DNA of 64,000 bases from NCBI RefSeq assembly GCF_003818115.1, contig NZ_RPOI01000005.1, positions 215,480-279,479 of the forward strand, read 5' to 3'. The translations under genes and the position numbers were made by a program. Source of the stretch: Citrobacter youngae (GTDB taxonomy: Bacteria; Pseudomonadota; Gammaproteobacteria; Enterobacterales; Enterobacteriaceae). This document shows, in pieces, positions 31,142-45,401 of the stretch (position 1 is the stretch's first letter; every line of letters begins with the position of its first letter). Below the pieces are notes generated by a model. The model worked only from the letters and a program-made list of their open reading frames with translations. It searched no databases and had not been told where the DNA came from.

Positions 31142-31861
31142 TTATAGCTTACCCAGCTTGGTGCGTAGACGTTTGATAGCCTGGCTGTGCAACTGGCTGA
31201 CCCGTGATTCGCCCACTTCCAGAACAGCACCAATCTCTTTCAGATTCAGCTCTTCCTGATAGTACAGCGTCAATACCAGCTTCTCGCGCTCCGGCAATGC
31301 ATCAATCGCATCCATCACGCGCTGACGGAGGTTCCCCTCAAGAAGCTGTTGTAACGGGTTTTCTTGCTGATGTTCTTCTGTCACCAGCTCAATACTATCG
31401 CCATGCTCTTCCCGCCACTCGTCGTAGGAGAAGAGTTGGCTGTTATTGGTATCAAGCAACATCTGACGATACTCTTGTACAGGGATCCCCAGACGCTCCG
31501 CCACTTCAGTTTCCGTCGCGTTGCGCCCTAATTCCTGCTCCAGTTGCCCCATCGCCTGTGCCACTTCGCGGGCATTGCGCCGAACGCTACGCGGCACCCA
31601 GTCCCGGCTGCGTAGTTCATCCAGCATAGCCCCACGAATACGCTGCACTGCGTAAGTGGTAAATGCCGTTCCTTGCAAAGCGTCATATCGGTCAACTGCA
31701 TTCAATAACCCGATGCCGCCCGCTTGTAGCAGGTCATCCAGTTCCACGCTCGCCGGCAAGCGCACCTGAAGGCGCAATGCTTCGTGACGCACCAACGGTA
31801 CATAACGCTGCCACAGCGAGTGTTTATCCATTACACCTTCAGCGGTATACAGTGAATTCAC
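31142..31861 (-). CDS. fliA: FliA, sigma-28 factor of flagellar genes
   Basis: FliA directs RNA polymerase to class III flagellar promoters; FlgM inhibits it until the hook is complete. The 239 residues match E. coli, starting at GTG. Sigma regions 2 (DDLLQAGGIGLLNAVDRYD), 3 and 4 (LNLKEIGAVLEVGESRVSQLHSQ) are clear. Its own target sites are visible at 785-811, 33599-33625 and 33720-33746 in this window. Confidence 0.98.
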   Translation of the reverse strand: MNSLYTAEGVMDKHSLWQRYVPLVRHEALRLQVRLPASVELDDLLQAGGIGLLNAVDRYDALQGTAFTTYAVQRIRGAMLDELRSRDWVPRSVRRNAREVAQAMGQLEQELGRNATETEVAERLGIPVQEYRQMLLDTNNSQLFSYDEWREEHGDSIELVTEEHQQENPLQQLLEGNLRQRVMDAIDALPEREKLVLTLYYQEELNLKEIGAVLEVGESRVSQLHSQAIKRLRTKLGKL

Positions 31862-31886
31862 GATAAACAGCCCTGCGTTAAATGAG

Positions 31887-31894
31887 TTATCGGC
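31887..31894 (-). promoter_or_regulatory. Sigma-28 -10 element upstream of fliA
   Basis: The minus strand reads GCCGATAA, the exact FliA -10 element, 25 bases before the GTG of fliA. The matching -35 is weak. In Salmonella fliA has both a class II and an autoregulated class III promoter here. Confidence 0.65.
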
Positions 31895-31982
31895 ATGATT
31901 ATCCGTTTCTGCAGGGGTTTTAATCGGGTGAATAGTGGGTGAAATGGGGGGTTATTTGGGGGTTACGGGTAAAGCAGAATGT

Positions 31983-32007
31983 AAAAAACCCCGCCGGAGC
32001 GGGGTTT
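31983..32007 (-). terminator. Terminator of fliC
   Basis: Arms AAACCCCGC and GCGGGGTTT pair around a four-base loop, followed on the minus strand by a T run. It should also form the 3' end of FliX, a small RNA that E. coli cuts from the fliC 3' region; I cannot show that cleavage from sequence. Confidence 0.9.
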
Positions 32008-32023
32008 GCGCGATAAGTGTAAA

Positions 32024-33529
32024 TTAACGCAGCAGAGACAGGACGTTCTGCGTGGTCTGGTTTGCCTGCGCCAGAACAGAAGTACCCGCCTGTTGCAGAA
32101 TGTTTGCACGAGACATGTTGGACACTTCGGTCGCGTAGTCAGCATCTTCGATACGGCTACGGGCTTCAGACAGGTTGTTTACGGTGTTACCCAGGTTGGT
32201 AATGGTAGAGTTGAAACGGTTCTGTACCGCACCCAGGTCGGAGCGCAGGTCAGCAACTTTCGCCAGCGCCGCGTCGATTTTAGCCAGCGGGCTTTCGGTT
32301 TTGGTTTTTGCAACTTCGTTCAGCGCGGCACCCGATTTGAAGTTATGATCTTTTACACTGGATGCCAGGTACTCTTTACCACCCACGCTAGCCACTTCGG
32401 TTTTACCGTTCACACCACCAAACTGAATCGCTGCCTTCTGGGGAGCGCCTTTGTCATCAGTATAAGCAACCGTTTTAGCAGTGATAGTTCTGGTTTTCTC
32501 ATCATATTCAGCGGCATATTGTTTACCGTTGTAGCTCAGAGCATAACCTCCATCAATAACTTTGCCATTTTTGTCTTCAAAAGACATTTTGACTAAAGTA
32601 GTATTATCCTTATCCGCACCTACAACGCCAGCAGCAACTAATGCTTTTGCTGCGTCTTCAGTCACTGGCTTGCCGCCTGCAAAATCTTCAGCTTGATATT
32701 TTGTTACTGTTGTAGTTTCAGCTTTAGTAATATTTGTCTCTTTAGCGCCAATCACTACGGCACCAGTAGTGTCGCTGATAGTCGCTTTGTACATTCCGTT
32801 ACCTTTACCGGCGTCGGTACTACTTGAGCCAGTGATATTTACATAATGTTGGCCATCTTTGAACTCAACTGTCGCCTTACCCTCGCCTGCAGTACCACCA
32901 ACAGCGTTATCAATTTCTGTCTGAGTAGGTGCAACAATGTCCACACCATTTTTATAAGTCTTAGGAGCCGTAACCTCAGCAGCAGTCGTCTTATAACCAT
33001 CCTGCACGCTCAGGCTATCCAGACCCAGGGTTTTGGAGTTGATTTCTTTCAGGTTGATATCGATGGTTTCGCCATCGTTAGCACCGACCTGGATGGTCAG
33101 GGTGTTGTCTTTCGCCAGTACTTTCACGCCGTTGAACTGGGTCTGACCGGATACACGGTCGATTTCGTTCAGACGCTGAGTGATTTCAGCCTGGATGGAG
33201 TCGAGGTCAGACTGGGAGTTGGTACCAGTAGAAGACTGAACCGCCAGCTCACGAACACGCTGCAGGTTGTTGTTGATTTCAGACAGAGAACCTTCAGTAG
33301 TCTGCGCGATGGAGATACCATCGTTGGCGTTACGGGACGCCTGAGTCAGACCTTTGATGTTAGAGGTGAAACGGTTTGCAATCGCCTGACCTGCAGCATC
33401 GTCTTTCGCGCTGTTGATACGCAGACCGGAAGACAGACGCTCGATAGCGGAGCTCAGAGAAGACTGAGATTTGTTCAGGTTATTCTGGGTCAACAGCGAC
33501 AGGCTGTTTGTATTGATGACTTGTGCCAT
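32024..33529 (-). CDS. fliC: FliC, flagellin
   Basis: FliC is the filament protein, exported through the flagellar type III system. It has 501 residues. The N-terminal (about 1-175) and C-terminal (about 405-501) D0/D1 domains are nearly those of Salmonella and E. coli, including the [11 protein letters not shown] receptor segment recognised by TLR5 and the LSLLR end. The middle (about 180-400) is the variable surface D2/D3 region carrying the H antigen and is more AT-rich. No fliB methylase gene lies between fliC and fliA, so lysine methylation by a neighbour is not expected. Confidence 0.98.
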   Translation of the reverse strand: MAQVINTNSLSLLTQNNLNKSQSSLSSAIERLSSGLRINSAKDDAAGQAIANRFTSNIKGLTQASRNANDGISIAQTTEGSLSEINNNLQRVRELAVQSSTGTNSQSDLDSIQAEITQRLNEIDRVSGQTQFNGVKVLAKDNTLTIQVGANDGETIDINLKEINSKTLGLDSLSVQDGYKTTAAEVTAPKTYKNGVDIVAPTQTEIDNAVGGTAGEGKATVEFKDGQHYVNITGSSSTDAGKGNGMYKATISDTTGAVVIGAKETNITKAETTTVTKYQAEDFAGGKPVTEDAAKALVAAGVVGADKDNTTLVKMSFEDKNGKVIDGGYALSYNGKQYAAEYDEKTRTITAKTVAYTDDKGAPQKAAIQFGGVNGKTEVASVGGKEYLASSVKDHNFKSGAALNEVAKTKTESPLAKIDAALAKVADLRSDLGAVQNRFNSTITNLGNTVNNLSEARSRIEDADYATEVSNMSRANILQQAGTSVLAQANQTTQNVLSLLR

Positions 33530-33598
33530 GATCTTTTCCTTATCAATTACAACTTGATGTTATTGGGCTGTTGCCCACGGTTTCTGACCGTAACCCAT

Positions 33599-33625
33599 GT
33601 ATCGGCACCTTAAATTCGAACTTTA
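33599..33625 (-). promoter_or_regulatory. Sigma-28 promoter of fliC
   Basis: The minus strand reads TAAAGTTC, an 11-base spacer, GCCGATAC, nearly the FliA consensus, about 70 bases upstream of the fliC start. Confidence 0.95.
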
Positions 33626-33719
33626 GAAAATTTTTACTTTCCGCCCATTTTTTTCTTAGCCCCGGAAATACCCGCTTTAATTACCACTATTCCGCGCATT
33701 ATTTTTGCAAAACTATTAT

Positions 33720-33746
33720 TAAACTTTGCGCGCAGATTGCCGATAT
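33720..33746 (+). promoter_or_regulatory. Sigma-28 promoter of fliDST
   Basis: The plus strand reads TAAACTTT, an 11-base spacer, GCCGATAT, a good FliA promoter 39 bases before fliD. It is divergent from the fliC promoter in the same intergenic region. Confidence 0.95.
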
Positions 33747-33784
33747 AGCGGTTAACTACTGTTTGCAATCACAAGGAATTAGGC

Positions 33785-35188
33785 ATGCCTTCATTTACAT
33801 CACTGGGCGTTGGCTCGAACTTACCACTGGACACATTGCTGACAAACTTAACCACTGCTGAGAAAAAGCGCTTAACGCCCATTACCCAGCAGCAGAGCGC
33901 TAACACCTCGCGTCTGACCGCGTACGGTACGCTGAAAAGTGCATTAGAAAAATTTCAAACGGCGAATACCGCACTGAACAATGCCGACCTGTTTAAAAGC
34001 ACCACGGCAACCAGCAGCACAGAAGACTTAAAGGTCAGTACGACCGCCGGTGCTGCTCCCGGTAAATATACCGTCAGCGTGTCCAAACTGGCACAAGCAC
34101 AGTCGCTATCAACCACGTCCAAAATTACCTCTACCAAAGAACAGTTGGGCGATACCAGTGTTGATGAACGCACCATAACGATTTCACAACCGGGTCGTAA
34201 AGAACCCCTGGAAATCAAATTAGGCAAAGGCGAAACCTCTCTGGAGGATATTCGTGACGCCATTAACGATGCGGACAGCGGTATTTCGGCAAGTCTGGTA
34301 AAGGTTAAGGAAGACGATTATCAGTTAGTGTTAACCGCGGAAAGCGGCACTGAAAGCGAAATGACCATCTCAGTCTCGAATGATTCGAAACTGAGCGATT
34401 TACTGTCCTATGACAGCAAAGCGGGCAGCGGCAAAATGAAGCAACTGGTCGGTGCGCAAAATGCGAAACTGACCGTCAACGGCATTGATATTGAACGTCA
34501 AAGCAATACCGTAACTGACGCACCGCAGGGCATCACGCTGCAACTGACCAAAGAAGTCAAAGATGCCTCAATCACGGTAACAAAAAGTGATGAAAAGGCC
34601 ACAACGGCAATTAAAGCCTGGGTGGAAGCCTATAACTCACTGGTCGATACCTTTGGTACGCTGACTAAATATAAAGAAGTTGAACCGGGTGAAGCGGCCA
34701 GTGCAGATAACGGCGCATTACTGGGCGACAGTGTTCTCCGTACCATTCAAAACGGTATTCGTGCGCCATTTGCTAACAGCGGCAGCGAGTCCCCGTTTAA
34801 AACCATGTCTGAGATTGGCATTACTCAGGACGGTGGTACCGGCAAGTTAAAAATTGATGAAGAAAAACTGGCTAAGGCACTGAAAGATAACACAGCAGCG
34901 ACCCGTGAACTGTTGGTGGGTGACGGCAAAGAAACCGGTATTACCACCAAGATTGCCACCGAAGTAAAAAGCTATCTGGCCGATGACGGTATTATCGACA
35001 ATGCGCAAGACAATATTAACGCCAACCTGAAACTGCTGACTAAGCAGTATCTGACCGTGAGTAACAGCATTGATGAAGTCGTGGCTCGCTATAAAGCACA
35101 GTTTACCCAACTCGATTCCATGATGAGTAAGCTGAACAGCACCAGTACCTATCTGGGCCAACAATTTTCAGCGATGAATAATTCCTGA
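33785..35188 (+). CDS. fliD: FliD, flagellar filament cap
   Basis: FliD forms the pentameric or hexameric cap that folds flagellin at the growing tip. It has 467 residues (E. coli 468). The N-terminal FliD_N region (SLGVGSNLPLDTLLTNL) and the C-terminal coiled coil ending SAMNNS are conserved, with the variable cap domains between. It starts the fliDST operon. Confidence 0.97.
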   Translation: MPSFTSLGVGSNLPLDTLLTNLTTAEKKRLTPITQQQSANTSRLTAYGTLKSALEKFQTANTALNNADLFKSTTATSSTEDLKVSTTAGAAPGKYTVSVSKLAQAQSLSTTSKITSTKEQLGDTSVDERTITISQPGRKEPLEIKLGKGETSLEDIRDAINDADSGISASLVKVKEDDYQLVLTAESGTESEMTISVSNDSKLSDLLSYDSKAGSGKMKQLVGAQNAKLTVNGIDIERQSNTVTDAPQGITLQLTKEVKDASITVTKSDEKATTAIKAWVEAYNSLVDTFGTLTKYKEVEPGEAASADNGALLGDSVLRTIQNGIRAPFANSGSESPFKTMSEIGITQDGGTGKLKIDEEKLAKALKDNTAATRELLVGDGKETGITTKIATEVKSYLADDGIIDNAQDNINANLKLLTKQYLTVSNSIDEVVARYKAQFTQLDSMMSKLNSTSTYLGQQFSAMNNS

Positions 35189-35203
35189 TAACACGAGGTA
35201 AGC

Positions 35204-35611
35204 ATGTATACCGCGAGCGGTACCAAAGCCTATGCACAGGTCAGCGTGGAAAGCGCCGTGATGAGCGCCAACCCGCATCAGTTGATCGAAATGTTGTTTG
35301 ATGGCGCACATAGCGCCCTGGTGCGCGCTCGTCTGTTTATGCAGCAAGGCGATATCGTTGCCAAAGGTGAGGCATTAAGCAAGGCAATCAATATCATCGA
35401 TAATGGTCTGAAGGCGGGCCTGGACCACGAAAAAGGAGGAGAGATCGCCACCCATCTTTCTTCGTTGTACGACTATATGGTTCGCCGTTTATTGCACGCA
35501 AATCTGAATAATGATTGTCAGGCGATTGAAGAAGTCGAAGGGTTGCTCGGAAACATCGCGGATGCCTGGAAACAGATCTCACCAAACGCGTCGTCCCAGG
35601 AGTCCCGTTAA
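35204..35611 (+). CDS. fliS: FliS, flagellin export chaperone
   Basis: FliS binds the C-terminal end of flagellin and keeps it unfolded before export. The 135 residues (E. coli 136) form the four-helix bundle starting [21 protein letters not shown]. Its stop overlaps the fliT start by one base (TAATG). Confidence 0.97.
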   Translation: MYTASGTKAYAQVSVESAVMSANPHQLIEMLFDGAHSALVRARLFMQQGDIVAKGEALSKAINIIDNGLKAGLDHEKGGEIATHLSSLYDYMVRRLLHANLNNDCQAIEEVEGLLGNIADAWKQISPNASSQESR

Positions 35612-35982
35612 TGACCTCAGCCGTGGAGTTTATCAACCGTTGGCAGCGCATTGCGCTGCTCAGTCACTCGCTGCTGGAACTGGCGCAGCGAGGTGAATGG
35701 GACCTTTTACTGGAACAGGAAGTTAGCTATCTGCAAAGTATTGAAGTGGTCATGGAAGAACAAACTCCATCTGGCATCACGCGAAGCGTTCAGGATTTGA
35801 TTGCCGGGTATATTAAACAGACGCTGGATAACGAACAGTTGCTCAAAGCATTACTACAGCAGCGTCTGGATGAACTCAGCACGCTGATCGGTCAGTCAAC
35901 CCGCCAGAAGACGCTAAATAACGCCTACGGTCGGCTTTCCGGTATGTTACTGGTTCCGGATGCGCCAACTGCCCCACAATAA
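35611..35982 (+). CDS. fliT: FliT, FliD chaperone and FlhDC antagonist
   Basis: FliT escorts FliD to export and, when free, binds FlhC and lowers class II transcription. The 123 residues are close to the E. coli 121 and Salmonella 122. It is helical throughout, the last gene of fliDST, and translationally coupled to fliS. Confidence 0.95.
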   Translation: MTSAVEFINRWQRIALLSHSLLELAQRGEWDLLLEQEVSYLQSIEVVMEEQTPSGITRSVQDLIAGYIKQTLDNEQLLKALLQQRLDELSTLIGQSTRQKTLNNAYGRLSGMLLVPDAPTAPQ

Positions 35983-36050
35983 TTTCCCGCTTCGTCTGAA
36001 TAATCTTCCATACTCCAGAGGTCGGCCAAACGGCTTCTGGAGCACGGAAG

Positions 36051-37538
36051 ATGAAAAACCCCACCTTATTGCAGTACTTCCACTGGTATTACCCTGATGG
36101 CGGCCAGCTCTGGTCGGAACTCGCCGCACGCGCGGACGGACTTAATGATATCGGCATCAATATGATATGGCTGCCTCCTGCCTATAAAGGTGCGTCCGGC
36201 GGATACTCCGTTGGCTATGACACCTACGATCTGTTTGATTTAGGCGAATTCGACCAGAAAGGCACTATTGCCACCAAATACGGCGATAAAAATCAGTTAC
36301 TGGCGGCAATCGACGCGTTAAAGCACAACGATATCGCGGTACTGCTGGATGTGGTGGTCAACCACAAAATGGGGGCCGACGAGAAAGAACACATTCAGGT
36401 TCAGCGCGTAAACGCCGATGACCGCACGCAGATTGACGATGAGATTGTCGAATGCGAGGCCTGGACGCGGTACACCTTCCCTGCCCGTGCGGGTCAGTAC
36501 TCTCAATTCATTTGGGACTACAAATGCTTTAGCGGCATCGATCATATTGAAAATCCCACCGAGGACGGCATTTTTAAAATCGTGAATGATTATACCGGCG
36601 AAGGCTGGAACGATCAGGTCGATGACGAACTGGGCAACTTTGACTATCTGATGGGCGAAAATATCGATTTTCGCAATCATGCCGTGACAGAAGAGCTCAA
36701 ATACTGGGCACGCTGGGTGATGGATCAAACCCATTGCGATGGTTTTCGCCTGGATGCCGTCAAACATATCCCGGCATGGTTCTATAAAGAGTGGATCGAG
36801 CACGTCCAGGAGGTGGCACCCAGGCCGCTGTTTATCGTCGCGGAATACTGGTCCCATGATGTCGATAAACTGCAAACCTATATTAACCAGGTCGAGGGGA
36901 AAACCATGCTGTTTGATGCCCCTTTGCAAATGAAGTTTCACGAAGCGTCCCGCCAGGGTCGCGATTATGACATGAGCCAGATTTTCACCGATACGCTGGT
37001 GGAGGTCGATCCCTTTCATGCGGTGACGCTGGTTGCGAACCATGACACCCAGCCGTTACAGGCGCTGGAAGCCCCCGTCGAGGCGTGGTTTAAGCCGCTG
37101 GCCTACGCGCTGATCCTGCTGCGCGAAAACGGTGTGCCGTTGGTGTTCTACCCCGATCTTTACGGGGCACATTACGAAGACACTGGCGACGATGGCGAAA
37201 CTTATCCTATCGACATGCCCATCATCGAACAGCTTGATGAACTGATCCTCGCACGTCAGCGCTTCGCTCACGGCGTACAGACGCTCTTTTTCGATCATCC
37301 TAACTGTATCGCCTTTAGCCGCAGCGGAACGGACGACGATCCCGGCTGCGTGGTTGTTCTGTCTAACGGCGATGACGGGGAGAAGACCATCAATCTCGGC
37401 GCGAATTACGGCAATAAAACCTGGCGTGATTATCTGGGAAATCGCGAGGAAAGCGTGGTCACCGATGAAAATGGCGAAGCAACGTTTTATTGTAACGGCG
37501 GGAGCGTCAGCGTGTGGGTCATTGAAGAAGTGATTTAA
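36051..37538 (+). CDS. amyA: AmyA, cytoplasmic alpha-amylase
   Basis: AmyA hydrolyses alpha-1,4-glucans inside the cell. It has 495 residues, the E. coli length, and no signal peptide. GH13 motifs are present: DVVVNHK (region I), GFRLDAVKH with the nucleophile Asp (II), VAEYW with the acid Glu (III) and VANHDTQ with the third acid (IV). It sits between two flagellar clusters as in E. coli, without a known link to motility. A GC-rich inverted repeat (about 37546-37570) follows. Confidence 0.97.
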   Translation: MKNPTLLQYFHWYYPDGGQLWSELAARADGLNDIGINMIWLPPAYKGASGGYSVGYDTYDLFDLGEFDQKGTIATKYGDKNQLLAAIDALKHNDIAVLLDVVVNHKMGADEKEHIQVQRVNADDRTQIDDEIVECEAWTRYTFPARAGQYSQFIWDYKCFSGIDHIENPTEDGIFKIVNDYTGEGWNDQVDDELGNFDYLMGENIDFRNHAVTEELKYWARWVMDQTHCDGFRLDAVKHIPAWFYKEWIEHVQEVAPRPLFIVAEYWSHDVDKLQTYINQVEGKTMLFDAPLQMKFHEASRQGRDYDMSQIFTDTLVEVDPFHAVTLVANHDTQPLQALEAPVEAWFKPLAYALILLRENGVPLVFYPDLYGAHYEDTGDDGETYPIDMPIIEQLDELILARQRFAHGVQTLFFDHPNCIAFSRSGTDDDPGCVVVLSNGDDGEKTINLGANYGNKTWRDYLGNREESVVTDENGEATFYCNGGSVSVWVIEEVI

Positions 37539-37578
37539 AACTCAACCCCGGTGGCCATTGGCTACCGGGGCGTATGGC

Positions 37579-37992
37579 TTATGGCAATGGCGTAGGCAAC
37601 GGCGTTTTCTTTAACGCATCGGCGCACTCCTGCGTCGGGCGATCAACCCGCTGCAGCGTCATACCGTCATATTCCAGCGTATTGCCGTCACGCTCAATCT
37701 CATACAGCTCGCGTTTCACCGTCACGTTGGTGAGATCGCCAGAGAGCATCGTTAGCTTGCCCGGCAGCGCGATCACTCGCTGCCACTGACGGCAATCCAA
37801 CGTATCCCCCTCTTTTGTGACAATCAGACTGGCGATCGCTTCCGGGCTCACCAGCGCGCGCTGCGGACCTTTCGACTGCCAGTATCCTGCCAGACCGGCA
37901 GGAGCTGGTGTTTTCACCACGTCATTATAATTTTGTACCTCGGCGCAGCCAGCAAGCACCAACAATGCACCAACGATTGCTAATTTTTTCAT
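37579..37992 (-). CDS. yedD: YedD, lipoprotein
   Basis: The 137 residues match E. coli YedD. The signal peptide ends in the lipobox LAGC (Cys16). I use the second of two adjacent ATG codons, since AGGA is then 6 bases away and the length agrees with E. coli. The function is unknown. It is convergent with amyA. Confidence 0.92.
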   Translation of the reverse strand: MKKLAIVGALLVLAGCAEVQNYNDVVKTPAPAGLAGYWQSKGPQRALVSPEAIASLIVTKEGDTLDCRQWQRVIALPGKLTMLSGDLTNVTVKRELYEIERDGNTLEYDGMTLQRVDRPTQECADALKKTPLPTPLP

Positions 37993-38177
37993 CATTCATC
38001 CTGCATGCGAAGAAAAGGGGATTGTGGCATTAAAGCCCTGATGTCGCCAGCCTTTCGGCAGCCCGGAGAAAGATTGATCCAGACGGTGTTACCTCTTATT
38101 ACTCATAGTCAAAAATTCTGATCGGTGTAATATCCACGCTTCTTGTTACATACCTTCTGAGTTCAGAGGCAAAACGC

Positions 38178-39383
38178 ATGTCATGGCAACACTTCAAACA
38201 GGCCTGGTTAATTAAATTTTGGGCCCCTGCCCCTGCGGTTATCGCAGCGGGTATTCTCTCCACTTACTATTTCGGCATTACGGGAACCTTCTGGGCCGTT
38301 ACCGGCGAATTTACCCGCTGGGGTGGGCAAATCCTGCAACTGTTTGGCGTGCACGCCGAAGAGTGGGGATACTATAAACTGATCCACCTCGAAGGTTCGC
38401 CCCTGACGCGTATCGACGGGATGATGATCCTCGGTATGTTCGGCGGCTGTTTCGCTGCCGCACTGTGGGCCAACAACGTCAAATTACGCATGCCGCGCAG
38501 TCGGATCCGCATTCTGCAGGCGGTGGTCGGCGGGATGATCGCCGGTTTCGGCGCCCGTCTGGCAATGGGCTGTAACCTGGCCGCGTTTTTTACCGGCATT
38601 CCACAGTTCTCGCTGCATGCCTGGTTCTTCGCGCTGGCAACGGCTATGGGCTCATGGTTTGGCGCCCGCTTTACCCTGCTACCGATGTTTCGTATTCCGG
38701 TCAAAATGCAGAAAGTTTCCGCCGCCTCGCCGCTGACGCAAAAACCGGAACAAGCGCGTCGTCGTTTCCGCCTCGGTATGCTGGTATTTATCGGCATGAT
38801 CGGCTGGGCGCTATTGACCGCAATGGACAAGCCGAAGCTGGGTCTGGCCATGTTGTTTGGCGTTGGGTTCGGCCTGCTGATTGAACGGGCGCAAATCTGC
38901 TTTACCTCGGCCTTCCGCGATCTGTGGATTTCCGGGCGCACCCATATGGCAAAAGCCATTATCTTCGGCATGGCGGTGAGCGCCATTGGTATCTTTAGCT
39001 ATGTGCAACTGGGCGTTGAGCCGAAGATTATGTGGGCTGGTCCAAATGCGGTGATCGGCGGCTTACTGTTTGGTTTCGGTATCGTGCTGGCGGGCGGGTG
39101 TGAGACCGGCTGGATGTACCGCGCGGTTGAGGGCCAGGTGCATTACTGGTGGGTGGGGCTGGGAAACGTTATCGGCTCGACCATTCTGGCTTACTACTGG
39201 GATGACTTTGCCCCTGCCCTTGCCACTCGCTGGGATAAAGTGAATCTGCTCGACACCTTTGGGCCGCTCGGCGGGCTACTGGTGACTTATCTGCTGTTGT
39301 TTATTGCATTGATGCTCATCATCGGTTGGGAAAAACGTTTCTTCCGCCGCGCAGGGCTGACGCCTGCTAAGGAATCCGCATGA
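38178..39383 (+). CDS. yedE: YedE, YeeE/TsuA-family sulfur or selenium transporter
   Basis: YedE is an inner-membrane protein of the YeeE/YedE family; related TsuA takes up thiosulfate and YedE is linked to selenium use. The 401 residues match E. coli. Family cysteines lie in MGCNLAAFFTG, in AQICFTSAFRDLW and in AGGCETGWMYR. Its stop overlaps the yedF start (ATGA), so they act together. Confidence 0.93.
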   Translation: MSWQHFKQAWLIKFWAPAPAVIAAGILSTYYFGITGTFWAVTGEFTRWGGQILQLFGVHAEEWGYYKLIHLEGSPLTRIDGMMILGMFGGCFAAALWANNVKLRMPRSRIRILQAVVGGMIAGFGARLAMGCNLAAFFTGIPQFSLHAWFFALATAMGSWFGARFTLLPMFRIPVKMQKVSAASPLTQKPEQARRRFRLGMLVFIGMIGWALLTAMDKPKLGLAMLFGVGFGLLIERAQICFTSAFRDLWISGRTHMAKAIIFGMAVSAIGIFSYVQLGVEPKIMWAGPNAVIGGLLFGFGIVLAGGCETGWMYRAVEGQVHYWWVGLGNVIGSTILAYYWDDFAPALATRWDKVNLLDTFGPLGGLLVTYLLLFIALMLIIGWEKRFFRRAGLTPAKESA

Positions 39384-39613
39384 AAAATATCGTCCCTGAT
39401 TATCGCCTCGACATGGTCGGTGAACCGTGCCCTTACCCGGCGGTCGCCACGCTGGAAGCCATGCCGCAGTTGAAGAAAGGTGAAATTCTGGAAGTGGTCA
39501 GCGATTGCCCGCAGTCAATCAACAATATTCCGCTGGATGCGCGTAACCATGGGTACACGGTGCTGGATATTCAGCAGGATGGGCCAACGATTCGCTATCT
39601 GATTCAAAAATAA
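39380..39613 (+). CDS. yedF: YedF, TusA-family sulfur carrier
   Basis: The 77-residue protein is a TusA/SirA-type sulfur carrier with the active cysteine in GEPCPYPAVATLEAM. It is the soluble partner of YedE and would accept the sulfur or selenium species that enters. A REP element follows its stop codon. Confidence 0.93.
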   Translation: MKNIVPDYRLDMVGEPCPYPAVATLEAMPQLKKGEILEVVSDCPQSINNIPLDARNHGYTVLDIQQDGPTIRYLIQK

Positions 39614-39614
39614 G

Positions 39615-39650
39615 TGTAGGCCGGATAGCGCTGCGCTTATCCGGCCTACA
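39615..39650. repeat. REP element between yedF and fliE
   Basis: Thirteen-base arms (39615-39627 and 39638-39650) form a perfect inverted repeat with the REP core TAGGCCGGATA and a GC-rich centre. It separates convergent yedF and fliE. Confidence 0.9.
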
Positions 39651-39667
39651 TTCTCTGCTTATTGCAC

Positions 39668-39982
39668 CTACACCTGCATGGACATCACTTCCTGGTAGGC
39701 TGATACCAGTTTGTTGCGCACCTGAATACCCATCTGCATCGAAACCGACGCTTTCTGCATATCGGTCATCACATCATTCAGCGCAATGCCTGGTTCACCC
39801 AGGGTAAATTTTTCAGCCTGAACGCGAGAGGCGGTTTGCACATCGCTGATTCTGTCCAATGCCGCGTGCAGCTGACCGGCAAAACTCACGGTCGATTGTG
39901 GCTGCACATCCTGCATTTTCGCTGACATTGCCGTGGCCTGTAGCTGACTGATAACCCCTTCAATCCCCTGTATTGCCGACAT
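39668..39982 (-). CDS. fliE: FliE, basal-body MS ring-rod adaptor
   Basis: FliE joins the MS ring to the proximal rod and is the first rod protein exported. The 104 residues match E. coli. The C-terminal part ([22 protein letters not shown]) is the conserved rod-like helix. It is divergent from fliF; the 216-base gap should hold both FlhDC-activated class II promoters. Confidence 0.97.
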   Translation of the reverse strand: MSAIQGIEGVISQLQATAMSAKMQDVQPQSTVSFAGQLHAALDRISDVQTASRVQAEKFTLGEPGIALNDVMTDMQKASVSMQMGIQVRNKLVSAYQEVMSMQV

Positions 39983-40198
39983 TCTGATCCCCTGGATGAT
40001 TTTTTACGTAGCAGAGATTACCAGCTCGTCAATAAGATAAAGGCGCTAAATAACGATAAAAAACCTCGGTTTTTAACGCATAGAAAAATTCGAAACCGCA
40101 AATAATGAGACCGTCAATTTTTCGAGTTTGCTGACCCGGGAGTGAGTCTTGTTCCACTTTGCAAAAAACGCCGTCCACGATAAGCCACGAGGTGCGAG

Positions 40199-43565
<3,367 letters not shown>

Positions 43566-43566
<1 letters not shown>

Positions 43567-44936
43567 TGACCACTCGCCTGACTCGCTGGCTCAACACGCT
43601 GGACAACTTCGAAGAAAAAATGTCGCTGCTGCCTGCGGTGCGTCGTTACGGGCGTCTGACCCGCGCCACCGGGCTGGTACTGGAAGCCACAGGTCTGCAG
43701 TTGCCGCTGGGTGCCACCTGCGTCATTGAGCGTCAGGATGGCAACGAAACCCAGGAAGTCGAAAGCGAAGTGGTTGGCTTTAATGGTCAACGCCTGTTTC
43801 TGATGCCGCTAGAAGAGGTCGAAGGCGTTCTGCCGGGCGCGCGCGTTTACGCGAAAAACATCGCCGGCGAAGGGCTGCAAAGCGGGAAACAATTACCGCT
43901 GGGTCCTGCCCTGCTGGGGCGTGTTCTCGATGGCAGCGGGAAGCCGCTTGATGGGTTGCCTGCACCCGACACCACGGAAACAGGGGCGCTAATCACCCCG
44001 CCATTTAACCCCCTGCAACGTACCCCGATTGAACACGTGCTGGATACTGGCGTACGGCCTATCAATGCGCTGTTAACCGTCGGGCGCGGTCAGCGAATGG
44101 GGCTTTTCGCTGGTTCCGGTGTGGGTAAAAGCGTCCTGCTCGGCATGATGGCACGCTATACCCAGGCTGACGTCATTGTTGTCGGTCTGATTGGCGAGCG
44201 TGGACGCGAAGTTAAAGATTTTATTGAAAATATTCTTGGCGCCGAGGGACGTGCACGCTCGGTGGTGATTGCCGCTCCGGCGGACGTTTCCCCGCTGTTG
44301 CGTATGCAGGGTGCAGCCTACGCCACGCGCATCGCCGAAGATTTTCGCGATCGCGGCCAGCACGTGCTGCTGATTATGGATTCCCTCACCCGTTATGCAA
44401 TGGCACAGCGTGAAATTGCACTGGCGATCGGCGAACCTCCGGCAACGAAAGGCTATCCGCCGTCGGTGTTTGCTAAATTACCCGCACTGGTTGAACGGGC
44501 TGGTAACGGTATTCATGGCGGCGGTTCCGTGACCGCATTTTATACCGTACTGACCGAAGGCGACGACCAACAGGACCCTATTGCTGACTCCGCCCGTGCC
44601 ATTCTCGACGGTCACATTGTCCTGTCCCGTCATCTGGCCGAGGCCGGTCACTATCCGGCCATTGATATTGAAGCCTCAATCAGCCGCGCAATGACCGCAT
44701 TGATCAGCGAGAAACATTATGCGCGGGTACGCAACTTTAAGCAGCTACTGTCCAGTTTCCAGCGTAACCGCGATCTGGTCAGCGTAGGCGCCTACGCCAA
44801 AGGCAGCGATCCCATGTTGGATAAAGCCATTGCCTTATGGCCACAGCTGGAAGCATTTTTACAGCAAGGCATCTTTGAACGAGCCGACTGGGAAGACTCC
44901 CTGCAGGCTTTGGATCTGATTTTCCCTGGTGTGTGA
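43566..44936 (+). CDS. fliI: FliI, flagellar export ATPase
   Basis: FliI is the ATPase of the flagellar type III export apparatus, related to F1 beta. The 456 residues have Walker A GSGVGKS and Walker [10 protein letters not shown], with the catalytic Glu in [10 protein letters not shown]. The length equals Salmonella FliI. Confidence 0.98.
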
Positions 44937-44957
44937 TTAAGCAGGAGAGCATAGGTC

Positions 44958-45401
44958 ATGGCACAACATGGTGCGCTGGCAACACTTAAAGACCTGGCTG
45001 AAAAAGAAGTCGATGACGCAGCTATCTTATTAGGCGAGATGCGCCGCGGATGTCAGCAGGCGGAAGAGCAGTTGAAGATGCTGATCGATTATCAGCATGA
45101 ATATCGCAACAATCTTAATAGCGATATGGGTCAGGGTATTACCAGTAATCGCTGGATTAACTATCAACAATTTATTCAGACGCTGGAAAAAGCGATTGAG
45201 CAACATCGCCATCAGCTCAACCAATGGACGCAGAAAGTGGACCAGGCGTTGAGCAGTTGGCGCGATAAAAAGCAGCGACTGCAGGCATGGCAGACTCTGC
45301 AGGACAGGCAAACCACAGCCGCGTTACTGGCTGAAAACCGCCTGGATCAGAAAAAAATGGATGAATTTGCTCAGCGTGCAGCTATGAGGAAACCCGAATG
45401 A
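44958..45401 (+). CDS. fliJ: FliJ, export apparatus stalk protein
   Basis: FliJ is a coiled-coil stalk inside the FliI hexamer and recycles chaperones. It has 147 residues, the usual length, with heptad-like glutamine-rich helices. It overlaps fliK by four bases. Confidence 0.96.
   Translation: MAQHGALATLKDLAEKEVDDAAILLGEMRRGCQQAEEQLKMLIDYQHEYRNNLNSDMGQGITSNRWINYQQFIQTLEKAIEQHRHQLNQWTQKVDQALSSWRDKKQRLQAWQTLQDRQTTAALLAENRLDQKKMDEFAQRAAMRKPE

Noticed and set aside
31862..32023. fliB flagellin methylase between fliA and fliC
   Set aside because: The gap is only 162 bases and holds promoter and terminator elements; no fliB is present.
32846..33613. 255-codon plus-strand frame opposite fliC
   Set aside because: It lies antisense to conserved flagellin codons and has no family resemblance; it is a shadow.
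37546..37570. Terminator after amyA
   Set aside because: A GC-rich inverted repeat is present but without a T run; I note it in the amyA entry only.
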